Source: Xanthobacteraceae bacterium
GTDB taxonomy: Bacteria; Pseudomonadota; Alphaproteobacteria; Rhizobiales; Xanthobacteraceae
Length of the DNA: 6,228 nucleotides
Direction: 5' to 3'
Assembly (NCBI GenBank): GCA_030043285.1
Contig: JASHXZ010000771.1
Span: forward strand, 1 to 6,228
The notes beneath the pieces were generated by a model. It made no database searches. It was not told the origin of the DNA and saw nothing but the letters and a program-made list of their open reading frames with translations. Every line of letters begins with the position of its first letter. Position 1 is the stretch's first letter. The position numbers were made by a program, and so were the translations under genes. Positions 1 through 5,920 of the stretch are shown here, piece by piece.

Positions 1-697
1 GTTGCAGCGAGCAATCACGCTCGCCGAGATGAATGACGTTGCGGTGGCGGTCGGCGAAGATTTGCACTTCGATATGACGCGGCGCCGGGACGTATTTCTC
101 GATCAGCACGCGGCTGGCGCCGAACGCGGCCTCGCTTTCGCGGATCGCGCCGTCGAGCGCCGCCTCGAATTCGGCGTGACGCTCGACCCGTCGCAAGCCA
201 CGGCCGCCGCCGCCGGCTGCCGGCTTGATCAGCACCGGATAGCCGATCTCGTACGCTTTCTCTTTCAGGAATTTCGGCTCCTGCCGCTCGCCGTGATAGC
301 CGGGCACGACCGGCACACCGGCCGCCTCCATCAGCGCCTTGGCGCGGTCCTTGAGCCCCATGGCGCGGATCGCCGCCGGCGGCGGCCCGACGAACGCCGC
401 GCCCGCTCGCGCACACGCTTCGGCAAAATCGGCGTTCTCGGACAAAAAGCCGTAGCCCGGATGGATGCACTCGGCGCGCGCCGATCGTGCGGCTTCGATC
501 AAGCGCTCGATCGACAGATAGCTTTCGCGCGCTGGCGCGGCTCCGATCGGATAGGCTTCGTCGCAGACGCGCACATGCAGCGCATCGGCGTCGGCCGCCG
601 AGTAGACCGCGATGGTGCGCATGCCGAGGCGCTTGGCGGTGCGGGCGATGCGGCATGCGATTTCGCCGCGATTGGCGATGAGGACCGAGCCGAACAT
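1..697 (-). CDS. Biotin carboxylase subunit of an acyl-CoA carboxylase (N-terminal part, cut by window edge)
   Basis: The 232 visible residues cover the biotin carboxylase N-terminal domain and the start of the ATP-grasp domain. This enzyme uses ATP and bicarbonate to carboxylate biotin on a carrier protein or domain. Visible landmarks are IANRGEIACRI (7-17), HPGYGFLSEN (79-88), MGLKDRAK with Lys116 (ATP-binding Lys of the family), the glycine-rich loop AGGGGRGLRRV (161-171) and EKYVPAPRHIEVQIFADR (200-217). The end reads GERDCSLQ, where the family continues RRHQK beyond the window. The wording resembles methylcrotonyl-, propionyl- and geranyl-CoA carboxylase alpha subunits more than stand-alone AccC, but the C-terminal half is missing, so substrate and fused biotin domain cannot be judged. 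The ATG at 697 is the first start after an in-frame TGA four codons upstream. The gene begins 59 bp after the upstream membrane-protein gene on the same strand, so co-transcription is plausible. No strong Shine-Dalgarno is seen. Confidence 0.93.
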   Translation of the reverse strand, partial: MFGSVLIANRGEIACRIARTAKRLGMRTIAVYSAADADALHVRVCDEAYPIGAAPARESYLSIERLIEAARSARAECIHPGYGFLSENADFAEACARAGAAFVGPPPAAIRAMGLKDRAKALMEAAGVPVVPGYHGERQEPKFLKEKAYEIGYPVLIKPAAGGGGRGLRRVERHAEFEAALDGAIRESEAAFGASRVLIEKYVPAPRHIEVQIFADRHRNVIHLGERDCSLQ

Positions 698-756
698 GAC
701 ATCCCATCAGTAGCGGGCCGGGTGGCGCGCGCAATGGGGCGTCGGCTGCGCACGCC

Positions 757-1743
757 TCAACGCGTTTGCGCAGGTGCTGGAGTCCAGACCGGATCGGTAC
801 TGACCGGCTCTGACCCACCGCCGCCCGACTGGCGGACCTCATGAGCGACGCTTGGCTTTTCGGCTGGCTTTTCGGCTCGCTTGCGCGGCTCGCTATTGGC
901 GCCCGCACCGTGGAGCTCGGCCGGCCCACCCGGTTCCGGGTTCATGATGCTGATCGGCGGGATCGAGTCGGCGTTCGGAAAATCGATATTGACCGTCACC
1001 TTGTGTTTGCCGGGCGCATTCGGCTCGATCGAGCCAACCGGCTGCGCATCAGGCAATTCGGCGTACTGGCCCTCGGGCAACTTCGCCCATGCCTCGCGGT
1101 ATTGATCGACGTAACGATCGAGCGTTTGCGCAATCAGATTGGTCCGCACGTGGCTTGCGTCGTGCAAAAGACGCAGCGGCGGACATTTATCCGCGGTGCA
1201 GCCGTCGCGCGTCGACAGAACGTGCGCGAGGATGCCGAACGGGTCGGCTTCGAGCGAGCGGCGCAGCGGCTCGAGCGCAGCGCCGATATTCCCGCCGCCG
1301 CGATCCGTGTAAGCGGCCATATCCGACAGCAAGGCGAACTGCGCGGCCACGTAGGCGATTGCGCCGGCAACGGAGTTCGGCGAGGCGAATAGCGCCCTGG
1401 TGCATGCGGTCGCGATGGTTTCGCCGATCGCGGCGTCGACGCAGCCGAGCGGTGAGCCCGGGCGCAGCGCTTGAGCGCTCAACTGCGCAGCGCGCACCTC
1501 GAGCGCCCGGCGTTCGGCGGCACGGTCGCGTGCTGCCCCGTTGGCCAACAACACCCAGGCCAGCACGCCGGACAAGCCGCCGCTCAGCGCGATGAGGAGC
1601 ACGCGCCCGAATGCAGCCGGGGCGCCCTTGCGCTCCCGACCGAATGCCAGCGCGCAGACCATGATAGCGAGAAGTGCCGCCGCGCCTGCAGCGATCCATA
1701 GCGGCGTCACCCAAGCCAAGATCGCCAGATCGATCCGGGGCAT
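757..1743 (-). CDS. Uncharacterised membrane protein with two N-terminal TM segments and four extramembrane cysteines
   Basis: A 328-residue protein of unknown function. Two hydrophobic segments (about 10-34 and 47-68) are separated by a short basic stretch, RERKG. A region rich in Arg, Glu and Ala (71-92) follows, then a probably folded region (about 95-225). That region holds Cys101, Cys114, Cys182 and Cys187, the last pair as CTADKC. If it faces the periplasm, as a two-TM hairpin with a long tail would allow, two disulfides are possible; that is inference. The last 90 residues look disordered: Pro/Gly/Lys-rich, with an EKPAEKP repeat and a GGGG run. I recall similar hypothetical proteins in Bradyrhizobium relatives but cannot verify this. 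The ATG at 1743 lies directly after an in-frame TGA, so no longer form is possible. No good Shine-Dalgarno precedes it, so a shorter start is possible. It is the probable first gene of a unit with the downstream biotin carboxylase. Confidence 0.82.
   Translation of the reverse strand: MPRIDLAILAWVTPLWIAAGAAALLAIMVCALAFGRERKGAPAAFGRVLLIALSGGLSGVLAWVLLANGAARDRAAERRALEVRAAQLSAQALRPGSPLGCVDAAIGETIATACTRALFASPNSVAGAIAYVAAQFALLSDMAAYTDRGGGNIGAALEPLRRSLEADPFGILAHVLSTRDGCTADKCPPLRLLHDASHVRTNLIAQTLDRYVDQYREAWAKLPEGQYAELPDAQPVGSIEPNAPGKHKVTVNIDFPNADSIPPISIMNPEPGGPAELHGAGANSEPRKRAEKPAEKPSVAHEVRQSGGGGSEPVSTDPVWTPAPAQTR
854..877. repeat. Two exact tandem 12-bp copies inside the membrane-protein gene
   Basis: GGCTTTTCGGCT occurs twice back to back, at 854-865 and 866-877. 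On the minus strand it encodes the Lys-Pro-Ala-Glu repeat in the disordered tail of the membrane protein. The repeat keeps frame, so slippage would change tail length by four residues without breaking the gene. Confidence 0.85.
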
Positions 1744-1935
1744 TCAACGCACCATGATTGACGACGAGACGACCTGAGAGCGGAGCCAACGCAGGCGGAA
1801 GTATGGCGCAGCCTAAGCCTCAAGGCCAGCGCAGCACAGGAGATGCCTATGCCCTGCCTTTATGGCAAATGCTCAGCAGCGCTCACCTCGCGCGGCCATG
1901 ATCCGCGTGCGCTGCAGTCGGCAATTACGGCGCGA
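1744..1935. other. Intergenic region between two leftward genes, no clear signal
   Basis: This 192-bp stretch lies between the stop of the small basic protein and the start of the membrane-protein gene. It should hold the promoter of the latter if that gene is not read through from upstream. I see no convincing -35/-10 pair, no hairpin with a T tract, and no credible coding frame. A short GC-rich imperfect hairpin (CGCGG at 1890-1894, CCGCG at 1902-1906) lacks a T tract and is not called a terminator. Confidence 0.5.
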
Positions 1936-2367
1936 TCAGATTTCGAGTTCGAGTTGGCTTTCTTTGGCCACGCGCTCGAAAGCTTCCCCGGGGTTTTTAA
2001 TCCGGTACTGGTAATCGTCACCATCGGATGGAAGCAGTCGGACCACCTTGTAGCTGCCAGTAGCGCCAGGGCGCGTGATCGGGCTCGACGTGTACGACAC
2101 GGTCTGACCGACGTGGAATTTGTGAGTCTGCAAGGCCGCGGCGGGAACCGGCGCCGGTGCGGCGTTGACGGGACTCGCTGCGATTTGAGCGATACCCAGC
2201 GCGGCAATCGGCCGGCCATTCGGTTGCGGCTGCGGCGGCGCGGGCTTGCGCACCGCGTGGCTCCGTGCCGGCTTACGCGCTGACGCCTTACGAACGGCCG
2301 CTTTGCGCACTTCCCTATTGCGGCTGGGCTTGGCCGGCCGCTTTTTTGTGGCTGAATGTTTGTTCAT
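1936..2367 (-). CDS. Small protein: Lys/Arg/Ala-rich histone-H1-like tail joined to a compact beta-rich domain
   Basis: A 143-residue protein with a start chosen at 2367. Residues 1-42 are strongly basic with recurring RK pairs (REVRKAAVRKASARKPAR at 18-35), as in H1-like bacterial tails. Residues 43-80 form an Ala/Pro linker. Residues 83-143 look like a small folded domain, with KFHVGQTVSY (83-92), GSYKVVRLLPSDGD (104-117), YQYRIKNPGEAFERVAKES (119-137) and a LELEI end. From memory, the C-terminal pattern recurs in short Rhizobiales hypothetical proteins; the opening suggests an SH3-like barrel, but this is inference. The charge suggests a nucleic-acid partner; no enzyme motif is seen. An upstream ATG at 2439 would add 24 residues. 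I reject it because that stretch is AT-rich, lacks a Shine-Dalgarno and contains the promoter-like elements. No Shine-Dalgarno precedes 2367 either, which fits a leaderless transcript. Confidence 0.8.
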   Translation of the reverse strand: MNKHSATKKRPAKPSRNREVRKAAVRKASARKPARSHAVRKPAPPQPQPNGRPIAALGIAQIAASPVNAAPAPVPAAALQTHKFHVGQTVSYTSSPITRPGATGSYKVVRLLPSDGDDYQYRIKNPGEAFERVAKESQLELEI

Positions 2368-2373
2368 GACGAA

Positions 2374-2403
2374 ACTATAGCACTCGAACTGTTGACCGGC
2401 CAA
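2374..2403 (-). promoter_or_regulatory. Candidate extended -10 promoter for the small basic protein, leaderless
   Basis: Read on the minus strand, TTGGCC (2398-2403) is followed after 18 nt by TATAGT (2374-2379). A TGC directly precedes the hexamer, giving an extended -10 (TGnTATAGT). Only six bases separate the -10 from the ATG at 2367, so transcription would begin at or near the A of the start codon. The match is by eye and no transcript data are available. Confidence 0.5.
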
Positions 2404-2423
2404 ATATAATGCTGCGAAATTGC

Positions 2424-2437
2424 GTTTGCGAGCAAAC
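2424..2437. repeat. Perfect 6-bp inverted repeat, 2-nt centre
   Basis: GTTTGC (2424-2429) and GCAAAC (2432-2437) flank GA. The site lies about 20 bp upstream of the candidate -35 of the small basic protein gene, a position suited to a regulator site. With arms this short, chance is possible. Confidence 0.35.
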
Positions 2438-2443
2438 ATTTAT

Positions 2444-2469
2444 GCAAAATCATCTAATGTGAATTTTGC
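2444..2469. repeat. 7-bp inverted repeat with 12-nt spacer in AT-rich intergenic DNA
   Basis: GCAAAAT (2444-2450) and ATTTTGC (2463-2469) are exact inverted copies 12 nt apart. It lies between the 2424-2437 repeat and the large palindrome. Function is unknown, and AT-rich composition raises the odds of chance pairing. Confidence 0.35.
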
Positions 2470-2481
2470 TAAATAATCAAT

Positions 2482-2509
2482 GTCTTATGACAAGTTCCTG
2501 TCATAAGAC
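2482..2509. repeat. Perfect 11-bp inverted repeat just past holC: operator or weak terminator
   Basis: GTCTTATGACA (2482-2492) and TGTCATAAGAC (2499-2509) are perfect inverted copies around AGTTCC. The repeat begins 15 nt after the holC stop codon on the minus strand. As RNA it would form an 11-bp stem with a 6-nt loop, but the stem has only 4 G-C pairs and is followed by ATTGATTATTT rather than a U run, so it would be a poor intrinsic terminator. Each arm also contains a smaller TGTC-N4-GAC symmetry (2481-2492 and 2499-2509), so two repeated boxes centred 18 bp apart are an alternative reading, as expected for a dimeric regulator's operator. CTGTCATAA resembles one half of a PHO box, but the second half matches poorly. 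Confidence 0.7.
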
Positions 2510-2524
2510 TCCAATGCAATCCTG

Positions 2525-2977
2525 TTATGCTTGGCGCTGCCAGCGGCCATTTTCGTCGGCCTGCCAATAGGTGACTTCAAAGCCGTCATTCTTAACGTTG
2601 ACCCAGCGCTGTCGCGCGACGGCGAGCGCGTCCGGATCGTCGCCATCGAAAAGCAGCACCAACCGCTGATAGGCAGCGGCATCAGCCGGCAATTCGGCAC
2701 CTTCGACCAGGAAGCGGACGGCCGCCCGATTGGGATTTCCGCCGTTTGGCGTAAGGAGAACCGGCTGCTCGGAGGCATCCGGCTCGCGCCAGGTGCCGTG
2801 CGGCAGGAACGAATCGTCCCGCCAAGTCCATAGATGCGCATCGAGGGCCTCGATGCGCTCCTCCGAGGCGGCCTGGACCACGACCCGCCAGCCGCGCTCC
2901 AGCGACTTGAGGAGCAGCGCCGGCAGCACCTGTTCGAGCCGCTGGCCCTTGAGCTGGTAGAACAGGATTTCGGTCAT
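2525..2977 (-). CDS. holC: DNA polymerase III subunit chi
   Basis: This 150-residue protein fits the HolC family, the chi subunit of the polymerase III clamp-loader complex, which binds single-stranded DNA-binding protein and psi where psi exists. Family-like features are the start TEILFYQL (2-9), the helix QVLPALLLKSLERGWRVVV (16-34), RIEALDAHLWTWRDDSFLPHG (41-61), QPVLLT (71-76), and LFDGDDPDALAVARQRW (109-125) followed by a VTYWQ strand (135-139). Length is typical of alphaproteobacterial HolC. The gene starts 13 bp after the pepA stop codon, in the same order as in E. coli, and probably shares its transcript. No clear Shine-Dalgarno precedes the ATG, so translational coupling to pepA is plausible. 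It ends with TAA at 2525-2527, followed by the perfect palindrome. Confidence 0.93.
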   Translation of the reverse strand: MTEILFYQLKGQRLEQVLPALLLKSLERGWRVVVQAASEERIEALDAHLWTWRDDSFLPHGTWREPDASEQPVLLTPNGGNPNRAAVRFLVEGAELPADAAAYQRLVLLFDGDDPDALAVARQRWVNVKNDGFEVTYWQADENGRWQRQA

Positions 2978-2990
2978 GGCAGCGGCCGCG

Positions 2991-4484
2991 TTAGCGCTCG
3001 TAGTAATCGGCGACCAAACGGTCGAGCAGCCGTACTCCCCAGCCGGAACTCCAACTCTTGTTGATGTCGGTCTGCGGCGAGCCGAGCGCCGTGCCGGCGA
3101 TGTCGAGATGCGCCCATGGCGTCTTGCCGACGAAGCGCTGCAGCAATTGCGCCGCCGTGATCGAGCCGCCCCAGCGCCCGCCGGTATTCTTCATGTCGGC
3201 GAATTTCGAGTCGATCATCTTGTCGTATTCGGGGCCGAGCGGCATGCGCCAGACCCGCTCGCCGCTTTCCTCGCCGGCTTTGCTCAGCCGCTCGACGAGC
3301 TTGTCGTCATTGGCAAACAACCCGGCATATTCCTGGCCAAGCGCAACAATGATGGCGCCGGTGAGCGTCGCCAGATTGATCATGAATTTCGGCTTGAAGC
3401 GTTGCTTGACGTAATGCAGCACGTCGGCGAGCACCAACCGGCCTTCGGCGTCGGTGTTGATGATCTCGATTGTCTGCCCCGACATGGTCGTGAGGATGTC
3501 GCCCGGCCGATACGCTTTGCCGTCGGGCATGTTTTCCACAAGCCCGATGGCCCCGACCGCGTTGACCTTGGCCTTGCGGGCGGCGAGCGCGTGCATCAGT
3601 CCGACCACGCAGGCCGCGCCGGCCATGTCGCCCTTCATGTCCTCCATATTCGCCGCCGGCTTGATCGAAATGCCGCCGGTATCGAAGCAAACCCCTTTGC
3701 CGATGAAGGCGAGCGGATCGGCGCCGCGCTTGCCGCCGTTCCAGCGCATGACGACAAGCTTTGACTCGTGCACCGAGCCCTGGCCGACGCCGAGCAGCGC
3801 GCCCATGCCGAGCTTTTTCATCGCCGCCACGTCGAGCACTTCGACCGTCACGCCAAGCCGCGACAGCGCCGAGGCGCGGCGGGCGAATTCGCCCGGATAG
3901 AGGACATTCGCCGGCTCGTTGATCAGGTCGCGGGCGAGCACGACACCATCGGCGATGCCGTTGACGCGCGACCACGCCTTGCCTGCCGTCGCCGGATTGG
4001 CGCAAGCCACGTGCACTTCGACTTTTTCGGGACGTTCATCGTCGTCTTTTCGCTTGGTCTTGTAGCGGTCGAACGAATAGGCGCGCAGCCGAACGCCCAG
4101 CGCAACATCGGCGACTTGGTCGGGCTTGAGCGCACCCGAGCCGAGTTCGGCGATGATTGTGGCTTCCGGCGCCCGGGAGGACAGCCGACCCATGGCGATG
4201 CCGCCGAGCTTGACCACCTCGTTGTGCTTCAACTCGCGATCTTTGCCCGTCCCAATCACGATCAGGCGCGGCGCATCGAGCCCGGACGGCGCCACGATAT
4301 CGAGGACCGAGCCATTCTTGCCGGTGAAACGGTCAGCCGCGGCGGCACGGCGCAGTTGAGCCTCGACTCCCGAAAGGGCGGCCTTGGTGGCCGGACCGAG
4401 CTTCAAGTTCTCCGCACAGAACGCAACAAGAACCCCGCGCAATCGCGTAAAGGGAACGAAGCCGAGCTTCAACGCCTCGGGCAT
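2991..4484 (-). CDS. pepA: Leucyl aminopeptidase (peptidase family M17)
   Basis: A 497-residue cytosolic metallo-aminopeptidase that removes N-terminal residues from peptides; the family forms hexamers with two metal ions per active site. The M17 signature NTDAEGRL is at 343-350. By alignment to E. coli PepA with a constant offset of seven, all expected residues are present: metal ligands Lys263, Asp268, Asp286, Asp345 and Glu347, and catalytic Lys275 and Arg349. The N-terminal domain (about 1-165) is variable, as usual, with a charged linker [13 protein letters not shown] (142-154). The catalytic domain continues to the end ([11 protein letters not shown], 481-491). Length is close to the E. 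coli enzyme (503). The start at 4484 is set by the Shine-Dalgarno AAGGA (4492-4496) 7 nt upstream; the frame stays open far upstream into lptF antisense, but that part is unlike any aminopeptidase. E. coli PepA also acts as a DNA-binding protein; nothing here tests that. Confidence 0.97.
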   Translation of the reverse strand: MPEALKLGFVPFTRLRGVLVAFCAENLKLGPATKAALSGVEAQLRRAAAADRFTGKNGSVLDIVAPSGLDAPRLIVIGTGKDRELKHNEVVKLGGIAMGRLSSRAPEATIIAELGSGALKPDQVADVALGVRLRAYSFDRYKTKRKDDDERPEKVEVHVACANPATAGKAWSRVNGIADGVVLARDLINEPANVLYPGEFARRASALSRLGVTVEVLDVAAMKKLGMGALLGVGQGSVHESKLVVMRWNGGKRGADPLAFIGKGVCFDTGGISIKPAANMEDMKGDMAGAACVVGLMHALAARKAKVNAVGAIGLVENMPDGKAYRPGDILTTMSGQTIEIINTDAEGRLVLADVLHYVKQRFKPKFMINLATLTGAIIVALGQEYAGLFANDDKLVERLSKAGEESGERVWRMPLGPEYDKMIDSKFADMKNTGGRWGGSITAAQLLQRFVGKTPWAHLDIAGTALGSPQTDINKSWSSGWGVRLLDRLVADYYER

Positions 4485-4748
4485 TTTAGGGTCCTTTTTA
4501 TCCTGCCGCTCGCCGTGCCCCCACCGGACCACATATGAACCAACGATAGCGTAGTGCAAAGCGGGCTCGCGCCTGAGATGCGCGCCGTTCAGCGCGCTAC
4601 CCGGTGGGAGATTGTGGCGGCGGGATTGCCTTGGCAAGGCCATTTTGTGAAAGCATGAGCCCATCTGCGTCGCCGCGACCGAGCAAGCCGAACTGTGCTT
4701 TATGCGGCAGACGCCGCGGCGACCGCGGATTGTCGGAAGGACAGGCTC
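4485..4748. promoter_or_regulatory. Divergent control region between pepA and lptF
   Basis: This 264-bp region must carry the promoters of both the pepA-holC and the lptF-lptG units. Toward pepA, a weak candidate on the minus strand is TTGCAC (4554-4559), a 17-nt spacer and ATATGT (4531-4536), giving a leader of about 40 nt. Toward lptF, TTGGCA (4631-4636) is a good -35 but its -10 (CATGAG at 4654-4659) is poor. The TTGGCA sits within a 13-bp odd palindrome, GCCTTG-G-CAAGGC (4628-4640). No credible small gene is seen. Confidence 0.45.
4714..4741 (+). promoter_or_regulatory. GC hairpin and strong ribosome binding site that set the TTG start of lptF
   Basis: The Shine-Dalgarno GGAAGGA (4735-4741) lies 7 nt before the TTG at 4749, which decides the start. 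Immediately upstream, CCGCGG (4714-4719) and CCGCGG (4723-4728) are self-complementary blocks around CGA and can form a tight 6-bp stem in the leader. The hairpin leaves the Shine-Dalgarno exposed. Confidence 0.6.
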
Positions 4749-5909
4749 TTGGGGTCGATCGGCCGCTACGTCTTTCGCATCACGATCATGGCGTTCCTGA
4801 TTACGCTCGTCAGCCTGACGGTCGTGATCTGGTTCACTCAGGCGATGCGCGATTTCGACCTGATTACCAGCGAGCGGCAGACGCTGTTCGTCTTCATCGG
4901 CATTACCGGAATGATCGTGCCGCTTCTGGTCATGATCATCGCGCCGATCGCGCTGATGCTCGCTTCGGCGCATGTGCTGGCCCGGCTCGGTCAGGATTCC
5001 GAAGTCATCGTCATGAATGCGGCCGGCCTGTCGCCGTGGCGATTGCTGATGCCGTTTCTGGCGGCCGCCCTCGTGGTGTCGCTGTTGTGCTCGGTCATAG
5101 CCGCTTATGTGTCGCCCCGCGCCTTGCGCGAGCTGCGGGATTGGTCGACGCAGGTGCGCGCCGACATTCTCACCAACATCGTGCAGCCCGGGCGCTTCAC
5201 CAGCGTCAGCGGCAATCTCACCTTCCACATCGCCGACCGGCGACCGAACGGGCTTCTGGTCGGCATTTTTGTCGACGACCGCAGCAATCCGGACGAGCAC
5301 GCTACCTACCTGGCCGAGGAGGGCCAGATCGTAAAGAAGGATAACGGCTCGTACCTGGTGCTCGAAAACGGCAGCATCCAGCGGCTCGAAACCGGACAAG
5401 CCGATCCGCGCATCGTGACATTCGACCGCTACGCCTTCGACCTGTCGAAATTCACCGGCGGCGGGCCGCAGAACTCAAACTATACGGTGCGCGAAAAATA
5501 TATCTGGGAGCTGATCTGGCCACGGCCGGGCGATCAGCTCTACGCCACGCAAGCCGATCAATACCGCTCTGAAATGTACGATCGTTTGGCGACCCCGTTC
5601 TATCCGCTGGCCTTCGCCATCCTGACCTACATGTTTCTCGGCCCGCCCCAGACCACGCGGCAGAATCGCACTTTGGGCATGATCGGGTTGATCGGCGCCG
5701 CGACGGCACTGCGGCTCGCCGGCTTTCTCAGCGTGGTGGCCGGCGTGAAGACGCCCGCCATGCTCGGCCTGCAATTCGTGGCGCTGGCCGGCGCCATCGC
5801 CGTCGGACTGTGGCAGATTTCGCGCGGCAAGGCGGTGGAGCACGCGCTGTTCGTGAACCGGATCGCCAATGCGATCAGCGAGCGCCTGGCGCGCGCCGGC
5901 GCGAGTTGA
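4749..5909 (+). CDS. lptF: LPS export ABC transporter permease LptF
   Basis: LptF is an inner-membrane subunit of LptB2FG, which extracts lipopolysaccharide from the inner membrane and passes it to LptC and the periplasmic bridge. The 386-residue protein shows the LptF/LptG (YjgP/YjgQ) layout: TM segments at about 8-30, 46-76 and 98-120, a periplasmic beta-rich domain (about 130-270), and TM segments at about 283-300, 308-331 and 336-358. The cytoplasmic loop has [19 protein letters not shown] (79-97), matching the family's ESE(I/V)xVM-A-G motif. The start is placed at TTG 4749, giving [10 protein letters not shown], as in related LptF N-termini, and it has a strong Shine-Dalgarno. A GTG at 4695 in the same frame would add 18 residues unlike the family. 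It is divergent from pepA, and lptG starts 11 bp after its stop codon. Confidence 0.95.
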   Translation: MGSIGRYVFRITIMAFLITLVSLTVVIWFTQAMRDFDLITSERQTLFVFIGITGMIVPLLVMIIAPIALMLASAHVLARLGQDSEVIVMNAAGLSPWRLLMPFLAAALVVSLLCSVIAAYVSPRALRELRDWSTQVRADILTNIVQPGRFTSVSGNLTFHIADRRPNGLLVGIFVDDRSNPDEHATYLAEEGQIVKKDNGSYLVLENGSIQRLETGQADPRIVTFDRYAFDLSKFTGGGPQNSNYTVREKYIWELIWPRPGDQLYATQADQYRSEMYDRLATPFYPLAFAILTYMFLGPPQTTRQNRTLGMIGLIGAATALRLAGFLSVVAGVKTPAMLGLQFVALAGAIAVGLWQISRGKAVEHALFVNRIANAISERLARAGAS

Positions 5910-5913
5910 GGAG
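5908..5913 (+). promoter_or_regulatory. lptG ribosome binding site overlapping the lptF stop codon
   Basis: GAGGAG begins within the lptF TGA (5907-5909) and ends 7 nt before the lptG ATG at 5921. The overlap suggests that translation of the two permease subunits is coupled, which fits their equal stoichiometry. Confidence 0.75.
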
Positions 5914-5920
5914 CGCCGCC

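Noticed and set aside
2..844. Long plus-strand open frame opposite the biotin carboxylase
   Set aside because: The minus strand encodes clear biotin carboxylase motifs over the same bases; the plus-strand translation is Arg/Ala/Asp-rich and resembles no family.
1744..1935. Possible RNA gene or short ORF between the basic protein and membrane-protein genes
   Set aside because: No tRNA-like cloverleaf, no terminator hairpin and no credible coding frame could be found by eye.
2405..2410. Consensus TATAAT on the plus strand
   Set aside because: No -35 at proper spacing (TTGACC at 2392 is only 7 nt away) and no plus-strand gene downstream for over 2 kb.
2368..2439. Longer start (ATG 2439) for the small basic protein
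   Set aside because: The extra 24 codons are AT-rich, directly follow a TAA, have no Shine-Dalgarno, and overlap the promoter-like elements and an inverted repeat.
2477..2516. PHO box reading of the palindrome region
   Set aside because: One half (CTGTCAT) matches well, but the second repeat 4 nt later matches only 4 of 7 on either strand, and the position is far from the candidate promoter.
2976..4538. Plus-strand open frames opposite pepA (2976-3764 and 3768-4538)
   Set aside because: Antisense shadows of a strongly conserved aminopeptidase, with no family motifs of their own.
4695..4748. GTG 4695 as the lptF start
   Set aside because: No Shine-Dalgarno fits it, the 18 added residues are unlike LptF N-termini, and the strong site at 4735-4741 fits TTG 4749.
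4485..5399. Open minus-strand frame of 305 codons continuing upstream of the pepA start, antisense to lptF
   Set aside because: It is the shadow of the lptF reading frame in GC-rich DNA. Its translation is low-complexity, rich in His, Arg, Asp and Gln, and pepA has a clear Shine-Dalgarno at 4484.
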